Origin: Parelaphostrongylus tenuis
Taxonomy: Eukaryota; Nematoda; Chromadorea; Rhabditida; Metastrongylidae
Direction: 5' to 3'
Assembly: GCA_019055375.1 (NCBI GenBank)
Contig: JAHQIW010000293.1
Coordinates: 145,362 to 209,361 of the forward strand
Length of the DNA: 64,000 nt
Numbering within the stretch: the first letter of the stretch is position 1; every line of letters starts with the position of its first letter. The notes under the pieces are model-generated. The model saw only the letters and a program-made list of their open reading frames with translations. It did no database searches and was not told the origin of the DNA. Of the stretch, positions 49,401-57,091 are shown one piece after another. The position numbers and the translations under genes are program-made.

Positions 49401-51490
49401 GCCATCGACTATGTCGACCGAGGTCTTGTTTGCCTGCCTCTTGGCCATGTTTGATGGGCCCCTTTCCCTTATGACTACAAGCGCGACCTGAACTTGCATA
49501 AGTTTCCAATGTGAATATCTCACTGTTTCGGAGAATACAGCGAAAGCTGAAAGCAGAGGAACTTCAATCAGCGTCCTGTGGATTGAAAGCCCTTAGCAGC
49601 ATCGACGTACGCTAAAAGGTTGAACGAGCCAGGCTACAAAACCCTGCGTCGTCAACCATAATCGCTCGACCTCTAGGCAACCAAGAAACATTTATTTAAC
49701 CATTTCGACAACAGTCTGTGCAAGAAACGCTCCAGAAAACGAGCCAATATCGAAACTGCTCTCAACAACCTATGAACGTCGAGATATTCAGACTTCTAGG
49801 GGAATGGAACAGATAGATCTACTTTCTTTTTTTGAAAGAAATCTGTAGATTCTAATACTTCTTGACTTGACCGATACAATCTATTTTGTCTAAGATGAAT
49901 CACACTGAAGATACAGCTTGAAATACTGCATGGATCTTCGAACATCCTGGCAGAATTCTTTCGAATTCCACTTGGCGATCTCGAATTAGAGCTCGTTGTG
50001 TAGTAAAAATTTTCACAATATTAGCATCTACTCACCGCCCACATCGCCCATTATGTATGGAACATTAAAGGAAACGAGAAGCATAAACAGTCCGATGAGG
50101 TACTGACAAGGAACCATCCAGGATTTCCGCCGACCGATACGTCGCCAATAGACTGAATCGACTACTGGAGCCCATAAGAGCTTCATACTGAAAAACAGAA
50201 CCAAGTAACGCTTTCGTGTTAAGAGATCAAGGGATTAAGAATGTAAGAAGTGAGATATTCAGAACGAACCTAAACGGCCAATGAGCAAAGGAGAACACTG
50301 CTTGTTGCCCGTAAGAGACATGCTTACCTTGCAAAACTAAGGGAATAGCAGCAATTATGCCAAGGGGCACGCCCTAAAATCTCCATGATTTACAAGTAGC
50401 ACAATCTTCTTATGCTTTAAGCAGTGGTGTAATGTTACAAATATACATCTACGGATGCTGAGTGGTATAAAATACATTCGACATCAGGTGAGAGATGAAC
50501 TCGCGTCTCACCCCTACAGGAAACGTCGTGCTTACACTACACCACCGATGCCATTGCTCTGCTACCACTCTTTCTTCGATATAAATTATCGCACGTGTCG
50601 ATCAATAGGGTGGTTTCTGATAGCTACGATAGGATATATCGAAGAAAGAGTGGTAGCAGAGCAGTGGCATTGGCGATGTAGTGAAAGCATGTTCTTCTGC
50701 TATGGGTGAAACGCCAATCCAACTCCCGCGTGGAATTAAATGTTCTGCATACCAGTTAAAATTCTTCGTGGCACAAAACATCGAATATCATTACCTGCAA
50801 TAAGTAGAGGAATAGTAGAAGAAAGATCGAAGAGATATCCCCACGGAGCGCATCTCGTGTTCGACTAAACCAGTTTCCTGTGGAGTCCACGGACTGAAAT
50901 AATCATAATCAGAAGCTTCAAGCGAGCGACTAGAGGTTGAAAAAGTGTTAAAGTGAAATAACAGCTAAAAAGTCCCTCAGGGATGCGTCATGCATTCGAT
51001 TCTCTTCGTGGTACTACTTGAGGTGACTGAATGCATATCTGGCCTTCACAATGACTTATGGTGGCCTACCGATGTACCAAGCCATTGACGCTATCTTCTC
51101 AGACAAGTCTGGCACCAGTCTACCAAGCCCGGAGGATGGAAGGCTTGGTAAGCCTTGAGCGAGAGATTGAACCATCGACATCGATAGACGGACCATGAGT
51201 GTGAGTGGCAGAGCACCTCTATCCACTGCGCCACGTGTGCTCCTAGTGTGAAATAATGGAATAAATAACCAACGTATATTTATTATGATTTTAAAGCCCA
51301 AAATTAGACTTCTATAACTAACAGGGTCTCTATAATAAAGACTGTCCTCGTCATCACTTTTATCCGCTGGACTGTATATCAACGGCGTGTGAGAACCCGC
51401 ACTTGAGAAGGAGAAGTCTGGCTCATTGGCCATAACATCCTCACTGGTGGAGAAGTTTTGCCGATTTCTTCGTCGTACCTGCTTCGCCAT
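37341..51490 (-). CDS. slc33a1: Acetyl-CoA transporter, SLC33A1/AT-1 family (14 exons)
   Basis: Multi-pass membrane protein. Family members move acetyl-CoA into the ER/Golgi lumen, where it serves acetylation of proteins and gangliosides. Fourteen exons can be chained on the minus strand by GT/AG sites and codon phase: 51490-51323, 50893-50795, 50373-50270, 50187-50036, 43777-43669, 43576-43416, 41701-41608, 41539-41415, 41349-41245, 41171-41092, 41013-40893, 40019-39829, 38049-37924 and 37416-37341. In order, the translation shows a hydrophilic N-terminus; LLLFLYLLQGVPLG; VSYGQQAVFSF; KLLWAPVVDSVY; GRRKSW; AATQDIAVDGWALT; NVGYASTCNAVGQTAGYFLG; FLFFWG; TDGMTGLKL; TSGPRPLN; MMAFNAQVSDPRIGGTYM; LNTLSNLGGNWP; DGYY. 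These match the human family member block by block. The summed model is about 569 codons against 549 in human. Exon 8 carries one surplus base for its best acceptor (see its entry). Introns are rich in repeats. Identity is very secure; exact edges of exon 8 are not. Confidence 0.93.
37610..37870 (+). repeat. Interspersed repeat R1, in last intron of slc33a1
   Basis: Contains cagtcattcggtagctacaa, gcgcattgtggcgcgttttt and ggaaatcttttctctgtcc. It lies between exons 13 and 14. Confidence 0.58.
37924..38049 (-). CDS. slc33a1: slc33a1 exon 13
   Basis: 126 nt, acceptor atttgtag, donor gtaagt. It encodes a luminal Cys-containing loop (YACNTKDLADKCAAGGNVCEV), then DGYYISVAMCSIIGLIW, the last helix. 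The cysteines and DGYY align with the human C-terminal loop. Confidence 0.94.
39680..39785 (+). mobile_element. tRNA-like repeat, family S1, in an slc33a1 intron
   Basis: Contains ccccggtagtgcagttgtca, aacgcgggttgaattcccgc and the common flank agttttgcatatcactcaac. It lies in intron 12 of the transporter, about 45 nt from the exon 12 donor, in the opposite orientation to the gene. Confidence 0.58.
39829..40019 (-). CDS. slc33a1: slc33a1 exon 12
   Basis: 191 nt, acceptor tctttcag, donor gtaagt. It encodes MMAFNAQVSDPRIGGTYM then LNTLSNLGGNWP, the strongest signature of the family. The glutamine codon CA/G is split with exon 13. Confidence 0.96.
40205..40750. repeat. Interspersed repeat R1, in intron 11 of slc33a1
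   Basis: Contains aataagattacgcttcactt, tcagcgcgcattttttctcg, acgctgtaaaagcg and an inverted segment with gtgaaacataattttgattc. Confidence 0.5.
40893..41013 (-). CDS. slc33a1: slc33a1 exon 11
   Basis: 121 nt, acceptor ttttgcag, donor gtgagt. It encodes two hydrophobic stretches (LFVGGVFALLVYYTP and a second helix ending in LFHQ), aligned with the family's LLLGLEYALLVWWTP...LHQ. Confidence 0.94.
41092..41171 (-). CDS. slc33a1: slc33a1 exon 10
   Basis: 80 nt, acceptor atttcaag, donor gtaatt. It encodes VMLPWVIGKWTSGPRPLN and AYPYR, matching the family's K-TAGPQPLN block. The arginine codon is split CG/A. Confidence 0.94.
41245..41349 (-). CDS. slc33a1: slc33a1 exon 9
   Basis: Thirty-five codons, acceptor gttctag, donor gttcgt, phase 0 at both ends. 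It encodes AAFAATDGMTGLKLIEFGLPKD and FLTPLQ, matching the family's AADAVTGLKL..GVPKEHL..VPLQ block. The following intron is only 73 nt. Confidence 0.95.
41415..41539 (-). CDS. slc33a1: slc33a1 exon 8 (phase conflict)
   Basis: The best acceptor (gggttttag) gives 125 nt. That is one base too many to join exon 7 (phase 2) to the unmistakable downstream block METYSVLWKILRLKPM and the gtatga donor. From this acceptor the first reading is acidic (NENGDEGEIE) and then hits a stop; the conserved block is in the neighbouring frame. Phase-compatible but poor AG sites lie just before 41529, 41517 and 41511. Pairing the alternative exon 7 donor (gtagat) with the next AG would also restore frame. A one-base assembly error, an atypical splice or a real lesion could each explain it. 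Confidence 0.8.
41608..41701 (-). CDS. slc33a1: slc33a1 exon 7
   Basis: 94 nt, acceptor attatag and donor gtgagt. It encodes the FLFFWGWVFIVSTTLV helix and the KKE start of the central cytosolic loop. An internal gtagat after KKE is a weaker alternative donor (phase 0). Confidence 0.88.
41765..42950. repeat. Interspersed repeat R1, two or more copies in intron 6 of slc33a1
   Basis: Contains cagtagtcattcgaaagtta, gcttcgcgcagcgatctc, aggagtgttagtaatcattc, cagtgctacatagcc and gattcacactcaacgcgcgc. An inverted copy follows from about 42500 (gtgaaacacagatgttctgt). Confidence 0.6.
42960..43335 (-). repeat. Interspersed repeat R1, in intron 6 of slc33a1
   Basis: Read in reverse it shares attcgatagctccaatctcg and tgctacagcgctcaaa-type segments. 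A long minus-strand open frame (42897-43436) crosses this repeat and the exon 6 donor and is not a gene. Confidence 0.5.
43416..43576 (-). CDS. slc33a1: slc33a1 exon 6
   Basis: 161 nt, acceptor tttacag and donor gttagt. It encodes KNVGYASTCNAVGQTAGYFLG, the LESADFVN segment and YGIVDLSG. It joins exon 7 in phase through a split glycine codon. Confidence 0.95.
43669..43777 (-). CDS. slc33a1: slc33a1 exon 5
   Basis: 109 nt, acceptor ttatttcag and donor gtatca. It encodes a helix followed by AATQDIAVDGWALT, among the most conserved blocks of the family. The final arginine codon is split AG/G with the next exon. Confidence 0.95.
44095..44700. repeat. Interspersed repeat R1, next to the RTE element
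   Basis: Contains ttttcataagagaattagta, gcgctacatgggc, tatagcgctctaaatttcaa and gattgtgtttcatagcgata. It ends about 130 nt before the RTE leader. Confidence 0.55.
45290..46020 (+). pseudogene. RTE endonuclease (APE-like) region, broken
   Basis: Pieces in several frames match the endonuclease half: YNARTPAHESTVEDLLI near 45330, the block around FHGTYDSRGADGVGVL (from 45465), KPALTIFLAYAPISRYDEDEIEAF and DLEKFLRDDHTFFKV. The GDFNAK catalytic motif is lost; the reading there is VEILTRNW, from small indels near 45725. The terminal SDHR catalytic motif survives near 45995. Confidence 0.85.
46190..47775 (+). pseudogene. RTE reverse transcriptase region, broken
   Basis: Recognisable blocks across frames include IGNYRPICLLSVVYKL (about 46798), CEQAGFRKGFSTIDHIHT (about 46905), VTEALNSQGVPTRYI (about 47060), NGWILNAPFTLNGTKISEC and YLGREIN (about 47425-47515), and LRAHVFDSTIIPALTY (about 47610). 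The catalytic aspartates are gone: TFID reads as IFIG near 46990, and the FADD box reads FANA near 47305. The copy cannot encode an active polymerase. Confidence 0.88.
47776..48080 (+). pseudogene. RTE C-terminal region, broken
   Basis: Frame fragments correspond to the end of the RTE protein: an RR.T.DA-like segment, GHVMRF near 47845, AVTDWI near 47885, GRPPTRW near 47925 and a degraded LARDR near 48030. The reading frame changes several times. Confidence 0.75.
48355..48460 (+). repeat. Interspersed repeat R3, copy 2
   Basis: tgttgcttcggttgctgctc, aaggatttcgtctttatcag and gatatccttctaatctcaga align with copy 1. Confidence 0.5.
48780..49035 (-). mobile_element. tRNA-derived SINE, family S3, degraded
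   Basis: Shares gattcgcggtggcctagcga, ctatcctcccagataa and gaaggcttggtgagc with the other S3 copies. The tRNA head is poorly kept. It lies within intron 4 of slc33a1. Confidence 0.5.
50036..50187 (-). CDS. slc33a1: slc33a1 exon 4
   Basis: 152 nt between a tttttcag acceptor and a gtgagt donor. It encodes MKLLWAPVVDSVY, the conserved GRRKSW loop and the third helix. The intron that follows (43778-50035) is the largest of the gene and contains the RTE retrotransposon. Confidence 0.95.
50270..50373 (-). CDS. slc33a1: slc33a1 exon 3
   Basis: 104 nt from a ttttag acceptor to a gttcgt donor, leaving phase 2. It encodes GVPLG..AAIPLVLQ followed by VSYGQQAVFSFAHWPF, the TM1-TM2 region of the family. 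The split serine codon is completed by the next exon. Confidence 0.93.
50430..50760. mobile_element. S1-type repeat with internal palindrome
   Basis: Arms at 50537-50584 and 50635-50682 are near-perfect inverses (tgctctgctaccactctttc / gaaagagtggtagcagagca). tRNA-like ends (gatgaactcgcgtctcaccc; caatccaactcccgcg) flank them. The element lies in intron 2 of slc33a1. Confidence 0.6.
50795..50893 (-). CDS. slc33a1: slc33a1 exon 2 (start of TM1)
   Basis: Thirty-three codons between a tatttcag acceptor and a gtaatg donor, phase 0 at both ends. It ends in the first membrane helix (SSIFLLLFLYLLQ), matching the family's SSILLLLFLYVLQ block. Confidence 0.93.
50975..51246 (-). mobile_element. tRNA-derived SINE, family S3
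   Basis: The minus strand starts gagcacacgtggcgcagtgg, a clear A-box-like head, and ends in the common gactgaatgcatatctggcc segment. It fills most of intron 1 of slc33a1, same strand as the gene. The open frame from exon 1 reads into it. Confidence 0.72.
51323..51490 (-). CDS. slc33a1: slc33a1 exon 1 (hydrophilic N-terminus)
   Basis: Fifty-six codons from ATG to a gttagt donor, ending in ...LYYRDP at phase 0. The segment is polar, with RRRNR near the start and an acidic SDDEDS patch, as expected of a cytosolic tail. An open frame continues past the donor but runs into a SINE; that read-through is not coding. Confidence 0.85.
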
Positions 51491-51500
51491 TACTAGAAAT
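51491..51500 (-). promoter_or_regulatory. Probable spliced-leader trans-splice acceptor of slc33a1
   Basis: On the minus strand the bases just before the start codon read gatttctag-ta-ATG, so an AG acceptor sits 2 nt upstream of the chosen ATG. Nematode mRNAs commonly receive a spliced leader at such a site a few bases before the start. This supports the ATG at 51490. It is inferred from sequence only. Confidence 0.45.
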
Positions 51501-51558
51501 CGACCAGACTCACCGCAACTCAGTTAATCAAAAAAAAAAATCATGACTACAACAAATT

Positions 51559-51751
51559 AACCCTTTGGAGACCAATGTTACGTAACGTAACACGCCGCGC
51601 GACATCGCGTCTCACTCAATCACTGTAATGGCGACGTCGCGCCTCGGAAGACCGCAGGCAGGCGGGCAGCATCTGCACGTCGATCATGCCTACAGATGCT
51701 GCCGGCCCGCGCGTGCCGCTTCCTATCAACGGCCGTCCCCAAAGGGTTAAT
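51559..51751. mobile_element. TTAA-flanked MITE (piggyBac-like ends)
   Basis: The element begins TTAA-CCCTTTGGAGAC and ends GTCCCCAAAGGG-TTAA: near-perfect 12-nt inverted repeats flanked by TTAA, as piggyBac-type elements leave. The interior is GC-rich with internal hairpins (ttacgtaacgtaa; cagatgctgcc). It has no coding capacity. It sits just upstream of slc33a1 exon 1. Confidence 0.75.
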
Positions 51752-52179
51752 TAGCTAATCGCTTCTGTCAGCGATTTTGAGAAGTTCTTAGGAAGTTGAA
51801 GAAAGAAAAAAAAGAGGATAGTGGCCACTCCGTATTTCAATTTAACCGCAAACATCCTAATAAGCCATGATCTATGGACAATCAGTCAACTACCGCTTTT
51901 ATGGATGAGACTACGGGGAACTTTTGACCTTCTAGAAATGAAAAAAAGAAGATTTATGGAGGAATTTCAGGGAATGCCCATGAACCTTCTCGGAGACACA
52001 TTTTTGCTACTGTCACGTTCAGGTCAAGAACTTTCGAGAAATGAAGAAGAAACAGGGGAATCAGGTAATATCTTTACTATCTTTATATTAAATTGTGATA
52101 AATCACTAAATTCAGACTAGAGTTGGTCTGTATAATCTCCGTTTTTTTCGGTTATAAGGGACAAATGAAAAACCGACCT

Positions 52180-52520
52180 CATTCGCTGGACAGGAACTTC
52201 TCATATGAGTGTTAGTAACCATTCGAAAGCTGAGATTTCTGGCTATAGCTTCACGTCGCTGGTTTTCGAAAAAAGCCTTCTCTTTACGTTGTTAATTCAA
52301 AGAAAGAGCTCTGTTCAGCGAAAAAATTCGCGTCTGAAGCTAGTTTTATGTTCGATTTCACAGCGTCATAAAAGTTTGTTTTGGAAAACTGGAGACGTGG
52401 GCTGTAGCCGGAAATTTCAGCGGTCGAATGTCTCCGAACACTGCTATGGAAAATTCCTGTCTAGCGAATGATGTCGATTTTTCATTTGTCTCCTCATAAC
52501 CGAAAAGAGCCGAATTTCCC
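52180..52520 (+). repeat. Interspersed repeat R1
   Basis: Contains gagtgttagtaaccattcga, aagctgagatttctgg and cacagcgtcataaaagtttg. The 88-codon ORF here is repeat-derived. Confidence 0.55.
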
Positions 52521-53034
52521 CCAGTTGACAGAAGGGATATCAGCCTTCAGATGATGTTGACTAACTTTTCTGATTGTCAAAAAAGGGAGGGTCAATTATA
52601 GAGGGAGATGACACGCTCTGAACTTCAACAACTGATTCAAAACACACAAAACAGTGCTATTAAGGGATCAGCACTTCTTAGAGGCACAAGTAAATCCTTT
52701 AAGTACTTTAGTCTTTTCTTCAAAACAATAGAAAAACCCAAACTGTTGATGCAATGACATATGTTTGTGGGGGGCTGGCGCATCTTAGCTTTGGAAGCCT
52801 TCGTATTTATGAAATGACAGATTTCCTCTAGGATTTAAGGATTTGAAAAGACTTCAAGGACTTGAAGATGTTCCTGAGGACTCTATGTACAGTGTTCAAG
52901 AGACGTCATCCTTGTGGGACGTGCTGCATTGCCCACGAAGACAACACACAAACGATAGGATCCTATGATGCTTTTTGCAATCACAGTTTTTCACAATTGC
53001 TCGGTAGTGATCGCTAGAATAATGAGGTGAACAG
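52521..53034. other. No gene recognised
   Basis: Short direct echoes such as aaggatttgaaaagacttca / aaggacttgaagatgttcct near 52836, and no gene. Confidence 0.5.
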
Positions 53035-53200
53035 CATCGGGGAGGGAGGGACGAGGAAGAGGAGAAGAGGAAGAGCAAGAGCAAGAGCAAGAGGAGAAGG
53101 AAGAGGAAGAGGAGAAGGAATAGGAAGAGGAAGAAGAGGAAGAGGAAGAGGAGGAGGAAGAGGAATAGAAAGACGAGGAGGAAGTGGTGGAAGAGGAAGG
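53035..53200. repeat. Polypurine (GA-rich) tract
   Basis: About 165 nt almost purely A and G on the plus strand, with gaggaa/gaagag motifs and a g-rich start (ggggagggagggacgagg). It could form triplex or other non-B DNA. The Arg/Gly/Glu-rich and Leu/Pro-rich ORFs over it are compositional artefacts. Confidence 0.88.
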
Positions 53201-53539
53201 GAAGATAAAAGGCCGTTTGGAGCAATATTCGCGTTTCTCGGAGAGACAAAATCCATTGTCTTGGAGAAGTGATGCTTCATTTCACCTTTGACGCTAAATA
53301 TTTATGTTCCAGATAGACCTTTTCTCCTCTCAACAAACCCACCTAGACATCGGTTTTTTTTTTTCGTTTCGAATTGAAATTCCCAAGTAGGAACTCAAAA
53401 GCTCAAAAAACTTGATGAAGTGTCGGAGAGAACAAAAGACGGCCATCGCCAATACAGCTTGCTATTTCCGTCCGATTATGGGTAAAAAACGAGCTAAGTC
53501 CTCACACAATCAGAATTCTTTTCATTTTACCGCCTTCAG

Positions 53540-53695
53540 CGGTGTTATAGTTTACAGTTCACCCAGTGATGTAGAGTGCAAAAGTTTTGCTTCAAACGGG
53601 ATTCGAACCCGCACCTCATTCTATCCGGGAGTGCGTGCTCTAACCCGCTGCGCTACTGACGCCCGTTTTGCTCATCACTCTTTCACATTTTGATA
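53540..53695 (-). mobile_element. tRNA-like repeat, family S1, best-preserved copy
   Basis: On the minus strand: gtcagtagcgcagcgggtta then gagcac (D-arm and A box) and gtgcgggttcgaatcccgtt (T-arm and B box). Spacing suits a tRNA, but the 5' gggcgtc cannot pair with the 3' end, so it is a tRNA-derived repeat, not a working gene. Confidence 0.65.
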
Positions 53696-54214
53696 CCTGC
53701 AAGAGTAAAATATTTAGGCAGTTTGAAGAATACAGTAGAGCTGCTACACCTAGTGGCTGAATATGAGAGAGGCAAGAAGATAGATCAAATCCCTCCACAG
53801 TATTAGAGGACCGTGTCACTGGAGCGCGGCAGAACCACGTCATCGTCATCGGAGCGCAACAGGGCGTGTCATTGGGGCGCAATTTCTACTGCATGCACAG
53901 CAATCAGCCTATAGTCCCTGTGGGACTCACAAAAGTGGGCTCATTGCGCTCCTCAAAAATATTCGTGCCACTGATAAGTTCCAAGGAAGGAAAGAAAAGA
54001 ATAGGAAGAATAAGAAGAAGGAGGAAAAATTAAATTTTAGGCCGCAAAAGGAGCTATTGTCAGATTAACGCATTCAAAGGACCGCTCTGTCGGGGTACAG
54101 ACACGTCCGCGCGATGGCGCACATGCTGAATAAATACGTCACGGCCTCCACAAAACAATTAAAAAAAACTGCTCAACATCAAATAAAATACGCATACAAA
54201 AGTTGTGCAATTAG

Positions 54215-54560
54215 GGGCGGGGGGTGGCGCAGCGGTTACTGACGGAATGTATCAGGAAGCAATGTCATAAGCAAGGCTCTGGTTCGATCCTCCCCCCCCC
54301 CCCCTCCCTAACACTCTCTTGCGATCAGTCAGCGAATGCCTAGTAACACCTTAGTTCACTACATTCAGGACTGTGGAGAGAATCGTCTCGACTAGCATTC
54401 TACGTGGCCGACAAGGATAGAAGATGCAATCCTTGAGGGCAGACGAAGCAACCCGTGAGTGTGCACAGCAAACTGCGACGAAAGTCCGGATAACTTTGGA
54501 GAAACGTCTTGGAGATCTTAGGCCGGAGAAGGAGCCAATGGATCGTCTAATTTAGAGAAC
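54215..54560 (+). mobile_element. tRNA-derived SINE, family S2
   Basis: Head ggggtggcgcagcggttact (A box) and ggctctggttcgatcctcc (B box), then a C-run and aacactctcttgcgatcagt. The body ends near cttggagatcttaggc. The tRNA part does not fold into a proper acceptor stem, so it is not a functional tRNA. Confidence 0.68.
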
Positions 54561-54914
54561 GGCACGAACACGTCTGAACGATCGCGAACGTGGCAACTGG
54601 ATACACTCCGGATTAGGAGGAAAAAAAATCGAGAATTGCTCAGTGGCAAAAAAATTGACATACGAAAAAGGATATACCAGGATCGGTGCCTCGGGTGTGC
54701 TTTTGTGACCTGCCATGACGTTGAGATGTGGCGTTGTATTATCTCTGGGAAGACGATGCTCGCCGATACACACATTATCGATATCTCGAGCATAAATCAG
54801 GTTTGCCTTTTTGTTCACCGCGCATATCTTCATCGACTGCACTCGATCCGTTTTCCTACCACTCAGAAAACTTCTTCTAGGTTTCTTTTCAGTCTCATGC
54901 GTTAATGTGAGTTT

Positions 54915-55105
54915 TGCGAGGATATGGCCGAGAGGTTATTGATACAGGCTCTCAAGAGGCAAGGTGCCGGTCCAACCCCCTCCACCAATACTCTCTTGCT
55001 GTCAATCAAAAAAGACCTTAGCTCGATTCCTCCAGGAATGCAAGCAGATTTGCTCAACTACGATATTTCGCCATCCATAAAGAAAAGGAACTCTTGAAGC
55101 AACAA
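54915..55105 (+). mobile_element. tRNA-derived SINE, family S2
   Basis: Head gatatggccgagaggttatt, B-box-like gccggtccaaccccctcc, then aatactctcttgctgtcaat and a tail with ggaactcttgaagcaaca. Confidence 0.62.
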
Positions 55106-55350
55106 CCGTATGAGAGTACCCGGTGCAGTTCATAGGTGGTGTGTCGCACTGGTTAGTGATACAGTGCATTACGAAGCGATCAGCAGCTTCTGGCTCGATC
55201 CTCCTCCGCTAACACTCTCTGACAAACAAAGAGCGAACGTCTCGGCGAGCGCCTTAGCTCGGCCACCTCCAAGCCCACGACGCTCCTCATAAGAGAGGCG
55301 GAATCCCTAAGCAACAGCCGCAATAATACGTGAAGAGCTCGAAGACCTCT
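55106..55350 (+). mobile_element. tRNA-derived SINE, family S2
   Basis: Head ggtgtgtcgcactggttagt and ttctggctcgatcctcctcc, then aacactctctgacaaacaaa, ctcctcataagagaggcgga and agagctcgaagacc. It abuts the previous copy head to tail. Confidence 0.66.
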
Positions 55351-55589
55351 GTGACCACCACATGGCTTCTTCCTTTATCTAATGGAATACCTGTACGTCT
55401 ATGGCAGTTGAAGAGAAATGATCATCTGTCCCAGTTTGTCCAGCCACTAAGCAATCGGCTTTGTGCCAACAGAGTCGTCCAGACCGCCAGTTCACCAAAC
55501 AAAAAAAGTTTGTAAACCACGGCGGTGTTGTCGATGTCCATCGGTTCCAAAACCACTTCTGCTAAAGCATAAAGCTCTCGATATTGAGC

Positions 55590-55856
55590 ATTTCCAAGGA
55601 TGCGCCATGTAGTTGACTCTACTCGTAGCGCCGTTAGAGGTGATTAGATGGTTATCTGGCCCTCACAACGACTCGCGATAGCCTCGCGATGTATTAGGCC
55701 AAGGCTGCTATCCTCCCAAACAAGTCTGGTATCCACTCACCGACTCCGGAGGGATGAAAGGCTTGGTGAGCCTTAGCTCGGGATCGAACCGTCGACCACG
55801 TGTGTGTGGTTGCACGGCATCTACAGGCACAGTGCTATGCCCGACCATTATCACAG
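55590..55856 (-). mobile_element. tRNA-derived SINE, family S3
   Basis: Minus-strand head with gtcgacggttcgatcccgag as B box. The body shares ctatcctcccaaacaagtct and gatgaaaggcttggtgagcc, and the tail shares ggtgattagatggttatctg. Confidence 0.65.
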
Positions 55857-56029
55857 TTATCACTTGTTCTTATCACTTATCGCCATAACCCATGAACTAT
55901 TCGATATCGATAACACCCATTAGGACACAAAAGCCAATGTTCGAGGACATAATCCAACGAATTATTCAGCTTTTCGTTTCGTCTATCATGCCCATTTTAT
56001 CTTATCATGAACACATTTATTGTAGTCAT

Positions 56030-56790
56030 CTACGCTCCATTCCTTCAGGATTACGGTTGAGATCGCTGCGCGTAAAGCGACTTCCGCTATTTGATTTGAT
56101 ATTTTTTTCACTCCGTTTTCGAGAATTTTTTAAAGAATTTTCTAATTTGTTGGATGCTACATGTTTTTCTCAATACGCTCCCATGTTTTTGGTGCTCAAG
56201 TAACTCTTTTGTGTGAAGAAAAAGGGCTAATTTGTCAGAAACAACGCTAATTTGTCACTGCAAACGATTCCCTTCATTGATAAATTCCCAACAATTTCTT
56301 AATATAAAGGCAATTTATGAGTCAAAAGTTCTACAGAACTGAAGCAGAGACCTTGCTCTTTCGTTGTTTGTAATTATTGAGCTAATTTTTGTCTTACATT
56401 ACCATAAACCCGCTTCTGAATTTCCAGCTACGGACTCCCTACACGGAAAGTGAATCGTTATCCTCTTCTCGTTGCTACGGCGCATTAAGAAGACCTATCG
56501 AGACAAGAAGCCTAGTGTTAGAATCGCCGATTTTCCAGCTATCCAATGACTATTGAAAGTATAACGGAAAGTCAAGATTAGACGAGAGCCGAGCAAAAAA
56601 TACGCGCCAACGGCAAAACGTAATTTTCTCTTGGCTTCTCCAGAGCATTAAGGAATTCCTTTCTAGAATGAAAAAAAGTCTTGAAATCACCATTTCTCAA
56701 GCCATCGAATGACTGATGAAATCTAGTGAAATAGCGCTCTGTACGGCGAAAAAATGACTCCTAATAATAGTAAGTTCAAAACAGCACATG
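56030..56790. repeat. Interspersed repeat R1, degraded block
   Basis: Contains ttgagatcgctgcgcgtaaa, ttcgttgtttgtaattattg, ccagctatccaatgactatt and caagccatcgaatgactgat, which look like inverted and direct R1 parts. No gene is seen. Confidence 0.45.
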
Positions 56791-56934
56791 CGGTCCTCAG
56801 CGGGTTAAGTTACGAACCTTGGCATTGATGAATAGCCGTGGGCCATGCATATCACAGTCGACAATCAATCACTCTGAAGGAACTCCACGGTGATCTTTTC
56901 ACCGTAGGTTGAGTGTAAACAGTTCGGCGCCGAT

Positions 56935-57073
56935 TCCTCTATATGGGGAGTATGTTTCCGACGAACTGACTTGATCAAAAGGCACCATGCAATTGATGTG
57001 GCTGTGAGGCCGGTGCAAGCATCTAGCACTTTATAAGTGCCATCGCAGACCTCTTGAAAGGCTTAAAATATGC
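56935..57073. mobile_element. Palindromic MITE, family A, right half only
   Basis: Contains ggctgtgaggccggtgcaag, agcactttataagtgcc and cctcttgaaaggcttaaaat, the right arm of family A. The left arm is absent. Confidence 0.55.
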
Positions 57074-57091
57074 TTTCAGGATGTATTAATT

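Noticed and set aside
51056..51322. Read-through of slc33a1 exon 1 to a 144-codon ORF
   Set aside because: A phase-0 donor at 51322 and a matching exon 2 at 50893 are far better supported; the extension is S3 SINE sequence.
53014..53280. Three overlapping open frames rich in Arg/Gly or Leu/Pro
   Set aside because: They all come from the GA-rich polypurine tract; composition alone keeps the frames open.
53565..53670. Possible functional tRNA gene
   Set aside because: A- and B-box regions are good, but the acceptor stem does not pair and copies recur as dispersed repeats, so it is tRNA-derived.
54220..54310. Possible tRNA gene on the plus strand
   Set aside because: Same body as three other S2 copies, no acceptor stem, and a long C-run where the 3' end should be.
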